In this document: one piece after another, positions 47,341-60,800 of the stretch
Position numbering within the stretch: position 1 is the stretch's first letter
Layout: the number at the start of each line of letters is the position of its first letter
Source: Lepraria neglecta
Lineage: Eukaryota > Ascomycota > Lecanoromycetes > Lecanorales > Stereocaulaceae
DNA: 64,000 nt
Assembly (NCBI GenBank): GCA_033220425.1
Contig: CM065647.1
Coordinates: forward strand, 5,518,001-5,582,000
Direction: 5' to 3'
The notes under the pieces: model-generated
What the model was told of the DNA's origin: nothing
The model's database searches: none
The model's input: only the letters and a program-made list of their open reading frames with translations
Translations under genes and position numbers: made by a program

Positions 47341-49246
47341 ATAGAGGTATAATAGAGATAGTAATAATAGGAAGAATAAAATACGAAGAAGTAGAGGCCC
47401 TTTACTAAGTTAGAACGAAAAAGAATACTAGAGTACGTAATTTAGTAGTATTAGCGTACCGTAATTAACTAGGTTTACTAATATACCGCAGAAACGGACA
47501 TAAGGTATATCTATTATTTAATATTTTACGCGGGCCCGCCGTTTTACTAGAGTATAGTTAGTAGGAGTATAATCGAAGTAAAGTATAAGATATATACCTC
47601 GTAGGCGCGTCTTAATATAAAACGAGATAGGATTCTCGCCTAAATTATATATCTATAAGGTAGCCGCCTTAAATTTACAGGCGTAATTAACTTTAATATC
47701 GTTTTTACTAATATAATAAAGAATTCGGTCGGTCGAGCTATTATAGATACCGTCCTTATATAAGACCTTTTTAAATATTCTAAATTCGATCTCGTCTAAT
47801 ATAATACTAGCTAGAGGTTTTTTCTCCTTAATAATATCGGAGGCGAAGAAAAGTATATTTACTATTATCTCTATCGACCGGATATAGAATTCTATTTCAC
47901 TAAAGATAAGCGGATATACTATATATAGAGTACTATCCGTAGAGAGAGACGGTATAGTATACCTTCTATAATTACGATAGTAATTATAGGTATTATTAAT
48001 CTTTCTAGCTATATCTAATTTATAACTCTCTAGCTAGGGTTAGAGGATTCTAGGTATAAAAACGGAGGGAAATACTATTTCTAACTACTATAAAGCCTTA
48101 CTAAGTTTAGCCTAGTTCTCCGGTATCCCTAGGGATATACTAATAATATATCTCCTTTCTATCTCTTTCTTTAATACTATTTAAATCTCCTTATAGTAGA
48201 CCTATTTAACTATAAGGCTACGCGAAATAACTAAGACCGTCTAATTCCTAGGGTTAGTATTTTTATAGAATTCGATAGAAGGTAAAGAGACTAGAGAGGA
48301 GGGGGAAATACCGGTAGTAATAGCTATAGGCTTATACTAGTATTCTATAGTAGATATATATATAAGATATAGAGTATTAATTAATATATTAGTAATAAGA
48401 GAAAGGAGTATAGGAAAGGATTAAAAGGTCGATATATAATATATAAAGAATAATTCCGTATTAAGCCTATAGTAATTAGCGTATAATAAGCGATATCTAA
48501 CTCGAACGCCAAGTATATTAAGCGCTATTCGACTCGAATATTAAGAGTTATCTAACTCAAATACTATCTAATACTCGATATTATTCGATATATAGGCTAT
48601 TCCCTATATAGTATCTATATTAAGTATAGATATAGCTACTTGACTTTCGAGTAGATTTCTCCCTTTATTTAATAATAGTCTTAGTTAAAAGAGTCTATAT
48701 TAATAGAAGGGTATTATAAAGAAGATTATAACTTAAGATAATACGTTATAAAGGAGTATAGTAGTATATATAGTTCGTATTAAATACGATTATAATCTAG
48801 CAAGTTAGGGCTATAAATTATATTCCCTTTTACCTATAGCTTATATTTAGTATATAAGTATATAGTATATCTAGATTTTGGTAGCGGATATTCAAGGAAG
48901 GCTATAGTATAAAATATCTACTAAAGATAGGAGAAAGCAAAGGGGAATAGCTAGTAATCTAAGTACTTTTAAGTCTTCCCGAACTAATATAGATTAGATT
49001 TAATATTAATATAGAAGAGTAATAAGAGTCTTATATCTATCTTATACGAAGTTAAAGTACTACTAAGTAGAAGAAAAGAAACCTATAAAAGCGCGCTATT
49101 ACTTAACTAGAAATATCTAGCTTATTTATACGCCTATTGTCTTGTTATATTATCTCTACTCTATTTAAATAATACCTTCTAATCTACTCTATATTTATCG
49201 TCCGTAATAAAGTAGTAATTATATATCTTTAGATTTCGCTAAGATA
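47341..49246. repeat. RIP-degraded sequence between the X copies, unassigned
   Basis: Not present beside copy 2. Some minus-strand segments (for example 47,620-47,920) are coding-like but match no domain known to me. Confidence 0.4.
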
Positions 49247-49307
49247 ACCGAACTACCCGTCTATTATACTAAATATTATAGAATTATACCTAGTCTATAT
49301 CTATATT
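49247..49307 (-). repeat. Repeat 'X', copy 2, piece left of the DIRS-class insertion
   Basis: Matches 45,378-45,438 of copy 1 and ends in the same TCTATATCTATATT at the insertion point. Confidence 0.65.
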
Positions 49308-49486
49308 CGCTATAGTAGGACTATAGGTTAGTATATCTTATAATTAGATACGGTTTCAGCTATACGCTATAACTATAGGCTATAGCGAGAGATTCGTACT
49401 TCCTGAGAGTACTATTTGTATAAGTATCCTACTAGCAGTTAGCTCTTTAGTCAAGTATATCTCTTTTAGAGCTATAGTAGTTCTTT
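49308..49486 (+). repeat. Split direct repeat A1
   Basis: 179 bp starting CGCTATAGTAGGACTATAGG. Its mate A2 has the same length; similarity ends at AGTTCTTT in both. Confidence 0.85.
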
Positions 49487-52400
49487 TTATAGTAATTAAG
49501 CCTATATATATATTAGTCCATCTATCCTTTCATCCTATCTATACTTATATTCTTTCCCCCTCTTTCTAAATATAAATACCTTAGTATTATCTAGTTATAG
49601 CCGTCGCTATACGTAAATTAGCTACCTCTAAGAAAGCCTCTAAGATAGCCCCTAAGACTTCCTCTAAGAACCGCAAACAAGCCAAAACAGCTACTCGGAG
49701 GGATACTACACCCCCCGAATTACAGGTATCTGCTATCTCTTCGGGAACTATTAGCCTAAGCCTTATCGACGAAATACCTCCTCCTAGTTACCGTAATTAA
49801 ATTCGCGAGTTAAAATACCGCCTAGCGGCGCTAAAGGACTAGCGCGATCACCAGAATCGCTATCAAGTCTATAAGTTATATAGTCGCTATCGCTATTATC
49901 GTTATCGCTATTTATCTATTTCTAGTATAGACTCGGAGGAGGGGGATAGCCTAATAGTCTCTTTTAGGTATACTAAAGGTAAGAAACCCTTTCTTAGTCT
50001 TTATAAGCGCTATTATACTATTAATATTAAGTATTTTAAGCAAATCTTCTTTAGAACGTTTAAAACGGAATATCTTATAAAGCTAGCCTATAACTATACC
50101 AATCGTATAGATAGCGATATAATCTAGGAGACTAACGGGTTGGTATACCTCCTATAGTATTTCGAGGTATATAGCCAGGCCATTTATTACTATACGTACC
50201 CTATAGTAAGTATATAGTTATAGATAGCCCTTTCGGACTATCGCCTTCGCCTTATAGAGCTATATATATACTATAAATTTGACTCTATCCGTCTATACTA
50301 TCACGTATTCGTTACTATACGCATCCTAAGTGGCTAGGATAATCTAGTAGCCTAGTCGATCGATAATAGACGCTACTTAGACCTCTTAGTCCGAAGGATA
50401 TCCGTATAGGGTGATACTAGATTATACGCAGGTGGTAGCGCCTCAAAATCCTCCTCTTCAGGCCTATTTATATATAGATCGTTTAATAGCGGCCACTATC
50501 TACGTAACCGCTATAGATATCTTCATACCTATTCTATATATTAGTAAAATTACCTAGCGAATATATACCTAAGGGCTAACCCGGCCTCGAATAACGCTAA
50601 TTTAATACTACTAGTAAATCGAATTTCTAAGTCGAAATAACTCCCAGAGCACCCGCAGGTACCTATATCGCTACTATACGTAGTAGAAGGTTTTCTATAC
50701 TTACTCGTCGACCTATCCGATCTAGATCTACCCTACTAGGGCCCGTTGCGCGTTAATAGTTAGTGTAAATAGTTAAAGAATCACCCCGATCGAATCTTCG
50801 CTAAGACCCTAGCGGCTATTCTTCGGAAGGGGGCAAAAATCGGGTATAGAGGTATAGACCTCTAATACCTCAGTTAAAACTACTAATTAGTACGTATAGT
50901 ACTAGATATATTAACTGCGGACCTTCAAAAACAGCTTTAGTATAACCGGTTAACTCAAGTAGACTATTAAATAGAGCCCCGGTACGTCTATTCGCCGCTA
51001 GGATTGGTTTCGAAGTATAATAGAGGTTAGAGATATATTTATAACCTCTTATTTCTATATAGCAGCTTAGTTAATAACGGTATACCTTACGATTGAAGCG
51101 CTCTAGAATATATAACGTACGATAACGCCGTGGATATACTGCTATAACAAGGTCTAGGGGCTTAATTCGCTAAGCGAGACCTGAAAGACGCCTTTCGTCA
51201 TATTCTAGTAGCTATATTAGACTAGTAGCTACTAGGTTTCTACTATAATAGTTTCTACTAGAAAGAACGCTATCTACCCTTTAGTTTATATAACCGTTCC
51301 TCTTTAACCTATTTACGAAGGCGGTTAACTAGATTATAATCGTACTATTACTATAGGCTATAGTATTATACTATTTAGACGACTTCTTCGCTATTCTAGT
51401 ACTATAAGCCGATACTATTATATATAGCTATTAATTCGATCAAATATATAACGAATTAGGCCTATTAGTTAACTATTCGAAGGATACGATAGGTATAAAA
51501 GCCGACTTTATAGGAATCGAATTCAATAGTATCCTTATATAGATACGACTCCCTCCGGACAAGCTAGATAGGGCAAGAATTACAGCGTAAGGCCTCCTTA
51601 AAAGGCCTATAATCCTATATTCGGAGCTCGAGTTAGCAGTCGATTTCCTATTATTTACTACCAAAATTATAGTTCTAGAAAGGGCCTTTTTAAGGCGACT
51701 TTTTAATGTAATTCGGAGGCTAGTAGCTATCCTATATATTACCGCAGCTATAAAGGCTAATCTACTATAGTAGTATATCTTATTAAAGGACTAGAATAGC
51801 CTTAAACTACTACGTCACGTCGTTAGTCGACTATTATAGTATATATAGACTAACGTCTCGAGGAGGCTTAGTATAGAGAGCTACATTCTTAATCACCTAG
51901 CCTATTTATACTCGATCCAGGACGTCTTTAGTATACCGATCACTATATACTATCGTCGCAAAGATATATAATTCAAAGAAATAAAGGCTATTCTTCACGC
52001 GATTCAGCTATAGTTAGAATAACTCCGGGGATCTAAATTAACCCTTTATTGTAATAATAATACCTATATCTATAGGCTATATAAATCCTCGATCCGTGGA
52101 CCAGCTATAGCCCTACTAAGGGATATAGCTATATTTATAGCTAGATATAATATCTACTTGATTCCGGAATGGATCCTAACAGGGGCTAACCAACTAGCTA
52201 ATAACCTCTCGCGATTCCGGTATCGAAAAATCGCTGACAGATATCCTCAGTTAGGTTACCTAGCTATATCTCCGCCGAGTTAGGGCGGGACCTACTATAA
52301 TCTTAGTATAGTTAGACCGTATTGCCACGAGAAGCCGCTCGACTCCTATAGTAGGGGTTAGTAACGAAAATCCGAAAAACGTATACTATACTAACGTAGT

Positions 52401-53347
52401 TATATATTATCTATTATATATTTAGGGGGATTATACCTCCCTTCCTAGTGACGATAAACTTATTAGCCGGTTAGATAGTAGATCTTAGTATAAAACGGGT
52501 TAAGGCGAAGATAGTTAAGGCCTATTTAATAGACGTCAGATTAGCGTATATAGATATAGACTATAGAAGCCTCGTAGTATTTTATAACCCGTAATTAGAA
52601 CGTATAATAGCGGGTATATAACGCCTATAGAGCGAGGCTAGGACAAAAGAAAGACGTCCTATTACTAAAGATCTACTCCTATAAATCCTCCCTTATTTTA
52701 ACCAGTATAACGAGACTAGTTTAATATTATATACGGCCTTTTGCCTTGTATTCACCGTATTCCTCTATATAGGAGAGTTTACCTATACCGTAAAAGATTA
52801 TAATAATTATAAATTCAGCTAGTAGTTTCTAACTTATCGCTCAGTAAGGCTATATAAGAACTATCTAGAGCTTACCCTCCCAGTATCAAAAACGGACCCT
52901 TTTAGGCGGGATATTACCCTTACTATCGTAGCTTCCGGCGATAGAGTATATATAGTTAAGGCGTTACGCTATTTATTCAAGTAGAAGATCGTACTAAATA
53001 GTCCTCTCTTCTAGCTAGAAGGCTCTATATTTATAAGAGAGATCGCTACGAGTTACCTTTATTAAGCACTTATATTACTCGAGGTAGAAGGTTATTATTT
53101 AGGATACTCCTTCCGTAGAGGGGCCACTACCTCTATATAAGAGGTAGGCCTTAGTAATAAAGAAATCTAGCTACTAGGATAATAGAAGTCGAACTCCTAT
53201 CGTCTATATATAGTTACTTATCCTAAGCGAATACTTATAGTATTACGTTGGTACCAGTAGCGCTAGTACTGGCGATACTCGCTAGGAGCTACCCTGCGAG
53301 GCCTTCCTCGGAAACCCTCTACGGGGGCGTTATTTGGGTATTATTTG

Positions 53348-53478
53348 GGAGTTTTCTAGCGCTAGGGCACCTATTATAGCCTTTCTAGGCCTACTAGCCC
53401 TAGCGTTAGACCATCTAAATATCTATTTATATATCTACTTATATCGGTATATATAGCTTTAGGAGTAAGAATACTAAT
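53348..53478 (+). repeat. Split direct repeat B1
   Basis: 131 bp, GGAGTTTTCTAGCGCT to AAGAATACTAAT, directly abutting A2. Confidence 0.85.
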
Positions 53479-53657
53479 CGCTATAGTAGAACTATAGGTT
53501 AGTATATCTTATAATTAGATACGGTTTTAGCTATACGCTATAACTATAGGCTATAGCAAGAGATCCGTGCTTCCTGAGAGCACTATTTATATAAATATCC
53601 TACCAGTAGTTAGCTCTTCAGTCGAGTATATCTCTTTTAGAGCTATAGCAGTTCTTT
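53479..53657 (+). repeat. Split direct repeat A2
   Basis: 179 bp, partner of A1, fused to the right end of B1. Confidence 0.85.
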
Positions 53658-53730
53658 CCCGTCTACCCGCATCCTATATATAGTCTATATATAGCCTATC
53701 TACACTCCAGGTCTATACCGCCTAGGTATA

Positions 53731-53861
53731 GGAGTTTTCTAGCGCTGGGGCACCTGTTATAGCCTTTCTAGGCCTGCTAGCCCTGGCGTTAGATCGCCCA
53801 AGCATCTATTTACATATCTACTTGTGCCGGTATATATAGCTTTAGGAGTAAGAATACTAAT
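53731..53861 (+). repeat. Split direct repeat B2
   Basis: 131 bp, partner of B1; the less RIP-altered copy (GGGGCACCTGTTATAG, CTGCTAGCCCTGG). Forms the right end of the element. Confidence 0.85.
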
Positions 53862-56480
53862 TATACTTCTAAATATATAGATTAGGGTAATACTAGTTCT
53901 AAGAATATATTTTATAGAGATAAGGAAGCGCTTGTTATCCTCCTCTTAGAATAGCTATATATATAACTTATCTCGCTTCTCGGAAGGTATAGTCGAGCTA
54001 TACTATAGCTATTTACTAGGAAAATACTTTTTAAACTACTAGAGTAAGGTTAGTATAAGGTTAAGGTAGAATAGCGGAAGAGATATGGACTTACTACTAC
54101 TAGAATATATATAATAATAGGAGAACTAGTAAATATAACCAGTTTCTCTAGTTACCTATAGATATCTTCCTCTAGTAAGCTAATCAACTCTTTAAGTTTT
54201 ACTAACTTTAGTATATTACTAGTAAGTTTATTAATATATATAGTATAAATACTTTCTAGCGGTATCTTGGCCTAATTCTATATTAGGCTAGCTAACTCTA
54301 TAAAATCTATATAACCCTTTCCGCTATTATATAAAGGCCCCCCTTTAAGCTTATCCTAAGTAAGAGTAAGGTAGTTATACCGAGAGAATTCTAGAAGACT
54401 TAGGATAATAGTAGTAGCGCGTAGCTTATAGACGTATTTAAAGTAGTTATTAATCGCTAGTATAGATATCTCCTTGCCAGCCTTACGAGCAATTATATAT
54501 TCTCTAGTATATTCGGCTTTTACTATATCTTAGATCCTCTAATCCTTAGCGTAAAGAGCTGCCTTTTACTCTAGATTAAGTAAATATATAATATAACGAG
54601 TCTCGTGCGGAGGTAGCTTAATAAGCTTAATAGTCCTATTAATATCTATAGTTATAGATATCTACTTAATTTCGATAGAGTTTAAGATAGCCTTTATATA
54701 TGCGATATTCTTATTATTCTTACTCTTATTAACCGGATTCTTTCGCTTTCGGTAGCTAGCGGTTAGTTTCCTAATAACCTCGACTTCGTTATAAGTTATA
54801 TATCGATACTCTTTAACGACGTACTACTAAGGCTACTCGATTATATAGATTATAGCTAAGTAGTTAGTTAGGTTACGTATCTACGGTGTAGCGGAGAAAC
54901 CCTATACCTAGGGTAAAGATAATCGGTATATTTTTATACGCCGATCGTCTATAGTATTCTACTCCTTCTTATTATCCTCTAGTATATTTACTAGGACTTA
55001 GGTACTAATCTTATCCTTAATACTAAGGACTATCTTAGGATATTTACCCTTTACTATCCTTATCTTATAGAATTCGTTAATAAAGATCTAGCTAATACGG
55101 AAGTTATAGACGAATAGAGACTTAGAGTCCTATAGTACTTCCTTAATATACCTATTATACGAGCTCTTAGTTATAAGGAGTAGAATATACTCCTATCTAG
55201 GTTTAGGTTTTCTATCCTTTTTATATCGAAGTAGTTTAGTATTTTCTAATATAAGTAGGGTAGTATTAATATTATTATATATTTTGCCTATATAGCTATA
55301 GAAGTACTATAGCTTTAATATTAGATATTAATTATTAATTATCTTTATCTACTCTTATAACTAGTTACCTATTACTTTTACTAGTATAATAATAAGAATA
55401 ATACCTTACTTTAGTACGCTAGTTAAATAGATAGTACTTTTCTCGATATATAGATAACTAATATTCTATTTATTAGCGGAGGGATATATATTATTACCGC
55501 TCTATACCTTTAATTTCGAAGGTAGGAGATACTTAGTATAATAGATTAACGCTTTAAACTATTCGAGATTTTTATAATCCTATTTATATATTTCGAAAAC
55601 CTCGCGCTATTATAAAGAGAGTTAATACTCGAGGATATATATAATAAAAATTATTAGAGTCTAGTTCGAGTTAGATATTAGTATTATTCGAGTTAATAGT
55701 AGGTTTTATTAAAAGCTAGGAATAGATACGAACCTTACTAAAGCCGAGATCGTCTCTATTAATACCCCCCTGCTAGTAAATATACTAGCGTATCTAAGTA
55801 GCGTAGTAGAGCTAATAAATATATAGTATAATCTTTTTTATCTTGCTATAGAGGCTATAATAGATAATAACCTATAGAGAGTTCGTATATTCTTAATAGA
55901 CTAGTTTCCCTTCTACAGTTGGAATAATAACTCTATATACTACTATATTTTCTAAGACTATTATAGATAGTCCTCTACCTTAGTTATATTAATACTAGAG
56001 TAGTATTTAGTAGCGAGTAAATAATAAGGTAGAGGCTAAAGTACTTATATCCTATTATAATCCTCCTATTCTAATACCTCTATATCTTTCGTAGCTACTC
56101 TAGCTACTACTACCCTATCTATTTTGATATTATATAACCCTAGAGTCCTATCTATATAGGCCTTATTGATCTATAACGCCTTCTACTTATCCTTATCTAT
56201 TAAATCCCCTTCCTTTCTATTATTCTCTTCCTTATTATTTATACTACTATTATTATCTAAGCTAGAGCTAATATCTATAGGCTCCTTTAGATCCCTGGTA
56301 GGCGGACTAGTATATTTATTAGTAAGAAGGGAAGGATCGATAAAAGGCTTTATAGTAGAGGGTTTAGTAGAAGAGGTAGCAGGGTCTTTATCTAGAGGAT
56401 CCTATATATTAGAGGTTTTCCCTTTAGGTCCTACTATAAGGGAAGAATATTTTAAGCGGTAGGAGAGGGTGAAACTACCT
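53862..56480 (-). repeat. Repeat 'X', copy 2, main part
   Basis: Continues copy 2 right of the DIRS-class insertion; the first bases TATACTTCT correspond to TACGCTTCT of copy 1, the two differences being C/T and G/A. Contains about 700 bp missing from copy 1. The minus-strand reading is coding-like over 54,000-56,450, with a Ser/Lys/Glu-rich start near 56,450-56,170. Family not recognised. The + strand open frame over 56,166-56,462 is the antisense of that low-complexity part. Confidence 0.6.
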
Positions 56481-57388
56481 TAGTAAGGTTAATTTAGATA
56501 GGCCGTATTACCCTCGATAGATTCTATTATACCTATTAGTTAATATCCTAACTATTAATTAATATAGTATAACTAATAGAGTACCTCTTGTATAATACAA
56601 AGCTTGTAGTACTAGTAACTACGTGAATATATATCGCGGATAGTATTTTGTAGATCTTCGTTTATAGTTACCTCTATAATCCTATTAGATATATAGATAA
56701 GGGTACTCCCCCGGGTATTATCTTCGGTAGTCTAGAATTTCTTAGTTTCTAGAAACTAGATTAGAGTATCGTAACTAAGTTAGTCCTAGAGCTAGTTAGT
56801 ATTAGTAAACGAAGTATTATATATAATATACTATAGTTAGACAAGATAGAATTTATTATTACGTATATAACCGATTCTAAGGATAATATAAGATAGATAG
56901 GTATTATCTAGAGCTAGAGCTAGTATAAAGAATAGTCTAGTATAATCGGGTTACTTAGTAAGGGTATTATCGTATCTAGGCTTTTTTAAACTAAACGAGT
57001 TATAAGACTCCTCTAAGAATCGTTTACTAGTATATCGGTTAGCTACTCTAGATACTTTATTAAGTAGTCTTATAAGTATATATATTACTTCGTCTCTAAA
57101 AGGTAGTATATAGTTAGATAGAATAAAGTTAGTAGTAACGGAGTTAAGGACCTTAGTAAAGTCCTAGCTAGAATCTCGAAGATTTTCGCCCTAAATAGCG
57201 ATACCCTATAGGTAGTCTTTAAGTACTTAACGGAGGGTACTAAATAAGCTATTACTATACTATAAGCCTCTACGGACATTAGAGAGGTTCTATAGGATTC
57301 TAGGCGGATTACTAGACTTTAGCCTACTAATAAACGTATAGAAATTAGCCTCGGTTAGCGTAGGCTCTAGCGTTATATTAACCTAAGA
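56481..57388. other. RIP-degraded sequence left of gypsy copy 2
   Basis: No match to copy 1 of X here. A 64-codon open frame on the minus strand (57,279-57,085) is hydrophobic and probably a chance survivor. No domain recognised. Confidence 0.4.
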
Positions 57389-57849
57389 TATTACGATTAG
57401 GAAATATAATTAGGGATGCGCTCAAGGAGCGTAGCGCCCGTTATAGTTCGAGTCGACGAATCGGTATCCGACTCGGATAGGACCATGAGGCTTGGCATGC
57501 TAAGCGATAATAGTAATAATAGTATTGCGATTAGTGCGATTAAAAACGATAATAGTAATAATAGTAGTACGATCAATACGATCAAGAATGCTTAGTATAG
57601 GTTTCGTATATCTATATATACGGAGTACTACTTACTATTTAGAGTATCGTGCTTAACTTCTGTTTTCATCTAGTATCTACTATATACGATAGATCTTTTA
57701 GGCTAGGCACTGAATATATATCATCTAATTATATACTAGACCCGCTTAGTATCACTTGAAGCCTACTTTATACTCTTATCTAGTTATACCTCTATCCCTA
57801 TTAAGAATCAATCTATATATAATATATAGTACGTAACGTATTTGTAATA
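57389..57849 (+). repeat. 5' LTR of gypsy copy 2
   Basis: 461 bp; compared with copy 1 its GCGCAATAAGCGC-type repeat section is replaced by AATAGTAATAATAGT-type units, the main length difference between the two copies' LTRs. Confidence 0.85.
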
Positions 57850-60800
57850 CTTTAAGTACCCTTAAGGATAAGTACTATACTAAGAGACCCTAGGGTATCT
57901 ACCCTAAGCTCCTTAGGAGGAGGAAGCGGATAATAACGCCTAACTATTAATAAAGGACTTAGTAGATATATTAAGATAGCCTAGCCCGACTTATACTACG
58001 GAGAGAGAGATAAGCTCGAGGGATAGCTATCCTAGGTATTACTTTACTTGAAGTTCTAAGGAGACCTTATATCTATATAATAATATCCTACCTTTACTAT
58101 TATTTACTTATATAGAAGAGCCTAAAAGTAGGTTAATTCGTTCCTAAAGAAGTATATAGAAGATAATAACGAAGACGGCGAAATCAAATAATAGATAGAG
58201 AGTATAGCTATATTTAGACTCGAAATCTACTATATATTCGGTCCGTTAAACGAAGTTAATATAGTAATATAAACTATCCAGTATATAACCTAGAAGAAAT
58301 CTATATTAGAGTACTCGACTTAATTTCAGCAATATATAGCAAAGACTAACTAGGATAATAACGTATTAATAACTATATACCGGAGAGGTCTTAAGGATAA
58401 TATCAAAGACGAGCTTATAAGGTTAGGGATTATTATTAATACCCTTAATAAACTAATTAAAGAAGCGATTAAAATTAATAATAAACTATTTGAAAGGACT
58501 ATAGAGAAAAGATATAATAGAGGAGTTAGTAGAATAGAATACTTAAGCTTTTTCGCTAAATTAAGGAGCTATTACCTAGGATACAAAGAATACGACCCCT
58601 ACGGGTATACGTCTATAGAACTAGACTTTACGGAGAAGAAAGGTAAATAGGCCTTTAGGGGGCTAGCTAGGGGTAAGAAGTAGCAAGGGGGTAATAAGAA
58701 AATACTAAAGTATTATAGCTATAGTAAACCGGGCTACTTCGCTAGAGACTATAAGTCGAAAAATATAGTATATTAACCGTAGCTAAATATACTAGAGAAA
58801 GTATATACCTAGGACAATATAGACGGTATACCTAAGGAGATTCTACTAGTATAGGATAAAGTCGAAGAAGATATTAGTTCCTAGTATAATAGGATAATAT
58901 AAGAAGAACTTAATAAAGAATCTAAAAATAGCGATAACGACTTTATAAAGAAGTTTAATACGCGTATTAGGGAATAATATAGGAATAACCTAAATACTAA
59001 AGACGGTAGTAAGGCTCGAGAAGAAAAGTCTAAGTAGGATTAGGAAGAAAGCAAAATAGATCTAGAGTAGGAAGAAGCCCTTAGTACGTTAGAAGCTAAA
59101 TAGAAAGAAATACGACTACTAAGAAGGATAATACCTAAAACTACTACGTCTAAGGAAGAAGAAGAAAGCTCTAAGGAATATATATAGCTAGACTATCGGA
59201 TAGATCGGAATCACCGAGGTTACAAGAGTATACTATAGGAAGAATATATATCGCTTTACTGCGTATAGTATAGTATATCGAGGAATATAGCCAAGAGGCT
59301 AGTAAGAATACTACCCTGCGGATATAGCTATTACTACGAATATAAGGAAAACGGATATCTATAGCACCTCGCGACGAAAAGAATATACTAATACTTCCTA
59401 GGACGCGATAAGGAATAGTTAAAGAGAGTTATTTACAAATTAAACAATAACCTAAGCGCTAGAGAATACTATTTGATAGAATAGTACGCCTATCTATATA
59501 ACGACTATAAGAAGTATATATAATCGAAGTTAAAGGTAGGGTTCCTACTCCTATAAGCGGGAAAAGAGTAATCCTTTATAGTAGAGGTAGCTATAAGGAG
59601 ATTAATATATTAACCCCTAAATAATATCTATATTCCGCGCAATACGATATATATATAAAGATACCGGTAATTATTAACGGATAGCGGACCGTTGTAATAA
59701 TAGACTCTAGAGCTACTAGAAACTTTATCTCACGAGATCTAGTACGGATAACTAGAATACTAACTCGAAAGAAGTTATAGTAGTATAACCTCTAGATAGC
59801 CGACGGGTTAATACTATTAATAGGAAAGGTAAACGAAGAGATACTTTCGTTACCTATTATAATTCAGCGCTACTATAAGGAGATTACCTTTGACGTTATT
59901 AGGATAGCTACCTATTATATAATTTTAGGAATACCTTGGTTAAAGAAGTATAACCTAATAATCGATTAGGCTCGAGGAGTACTCAAGATAGATTAATCCG
60001 GCAATATCACCAGGATTATATCTACGTATTAGTAGCGTTTAATAGTAGATAAGAAGTCGAACCGAAGACCGGTTAAGGTATATATTACCTTAGCTTCGTA
60101 TAAGGATAGTACTAAGAGATAGTCTAACTCTATAGTTACTAGTAAAGGTTAGCGGGATAATAAAGTAAGAGTTAGGGGGAGGAACTAATATACTCTCTAT
60201 CCCTCGGGAATATAGTAAATAGGCGTACTTATTCGAGAAAGAGACGAATATAGAAGTATTACCTAGGTACTAGCTATAGGATTATAAGATTGAACTCGAA
60301 CCTAGTAAATAGCCGATATTTAGACCTATTTACGTATTATTAGAAAAGGAACTTAAAGTACTTCGCGGGTATATTAACGAGAACCTTAAAAAGGGATTTA
60401 TTCCAGAATCTAAATTACTAGTAGATTATCTAATCCTCTTTACACTAAAGAAGAACGGAAGCTTAAGACTATATATCGACTATCGAAAGTTAAACGACAT
60501 TACTATCAAGAATAGATATCTATTGCCAAATATAGGAGAGCTATAGGATCGGCTCGAGAAAGCAAAGATATTTACTAAACTAGATCTTAGAGGTATATAT
60601 AATCTAATTCGAATGAAAGAAGGCGAGGAATAGAAAACTACCTTCCGAACGAGATATAGCTACTACGAGTATCTAGTAATACCGTTTAGACTTACTAACG
60701 CACTAGTAACCTACTAAGTACTTGTTAATAACGTTATACGAGTATATTTAGATCGAATAGCGATAGCGTACCTCGATAATATACTAATTTATTCTGAGAA

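Larger units (their letters stand above)
49308..53861 (+). mobile_element. DIRS-class tyrosine-recombinase retroelement fossil with split direct repeats (PAT/Ngaro type)
   Basis: 4,554 bp. Ends are arranged A1 (49308-49486), internal region, B1 (53348-53478), A2 (53479-53657), short spacer, B2 (53731-53861): the split-direct-repeat order known for PAT and Ngaro elements, in place of LTRs. Internal + strand relics in order: a gag-like region with a basic, Ser/Thr-rich start (about 49,610-50,650); reverse transcriptase with the KRDLKDAFRHI block near 51,180 and a YLDDFF box near 51,370-51,390; RNase H-like part (about 52,000-52,230); and a tyrosine recombinase (about 52,470-53,240) with the conserved SFRRGA block near 53,108 and the later WKS...Y region. 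No DDE integrase and no target duplication, as expected for recombinase-mediated insertion. Broken by many changes, RIP-degraded. Confidence 0.85.

Noticed and set aside
56166-56462. 98-codon open frame on the + strand in the RIP domain
   Set aside because: Low-complexity Ser/Leu/Ile reading, antisense to the coding-like minus strand of repeat X.
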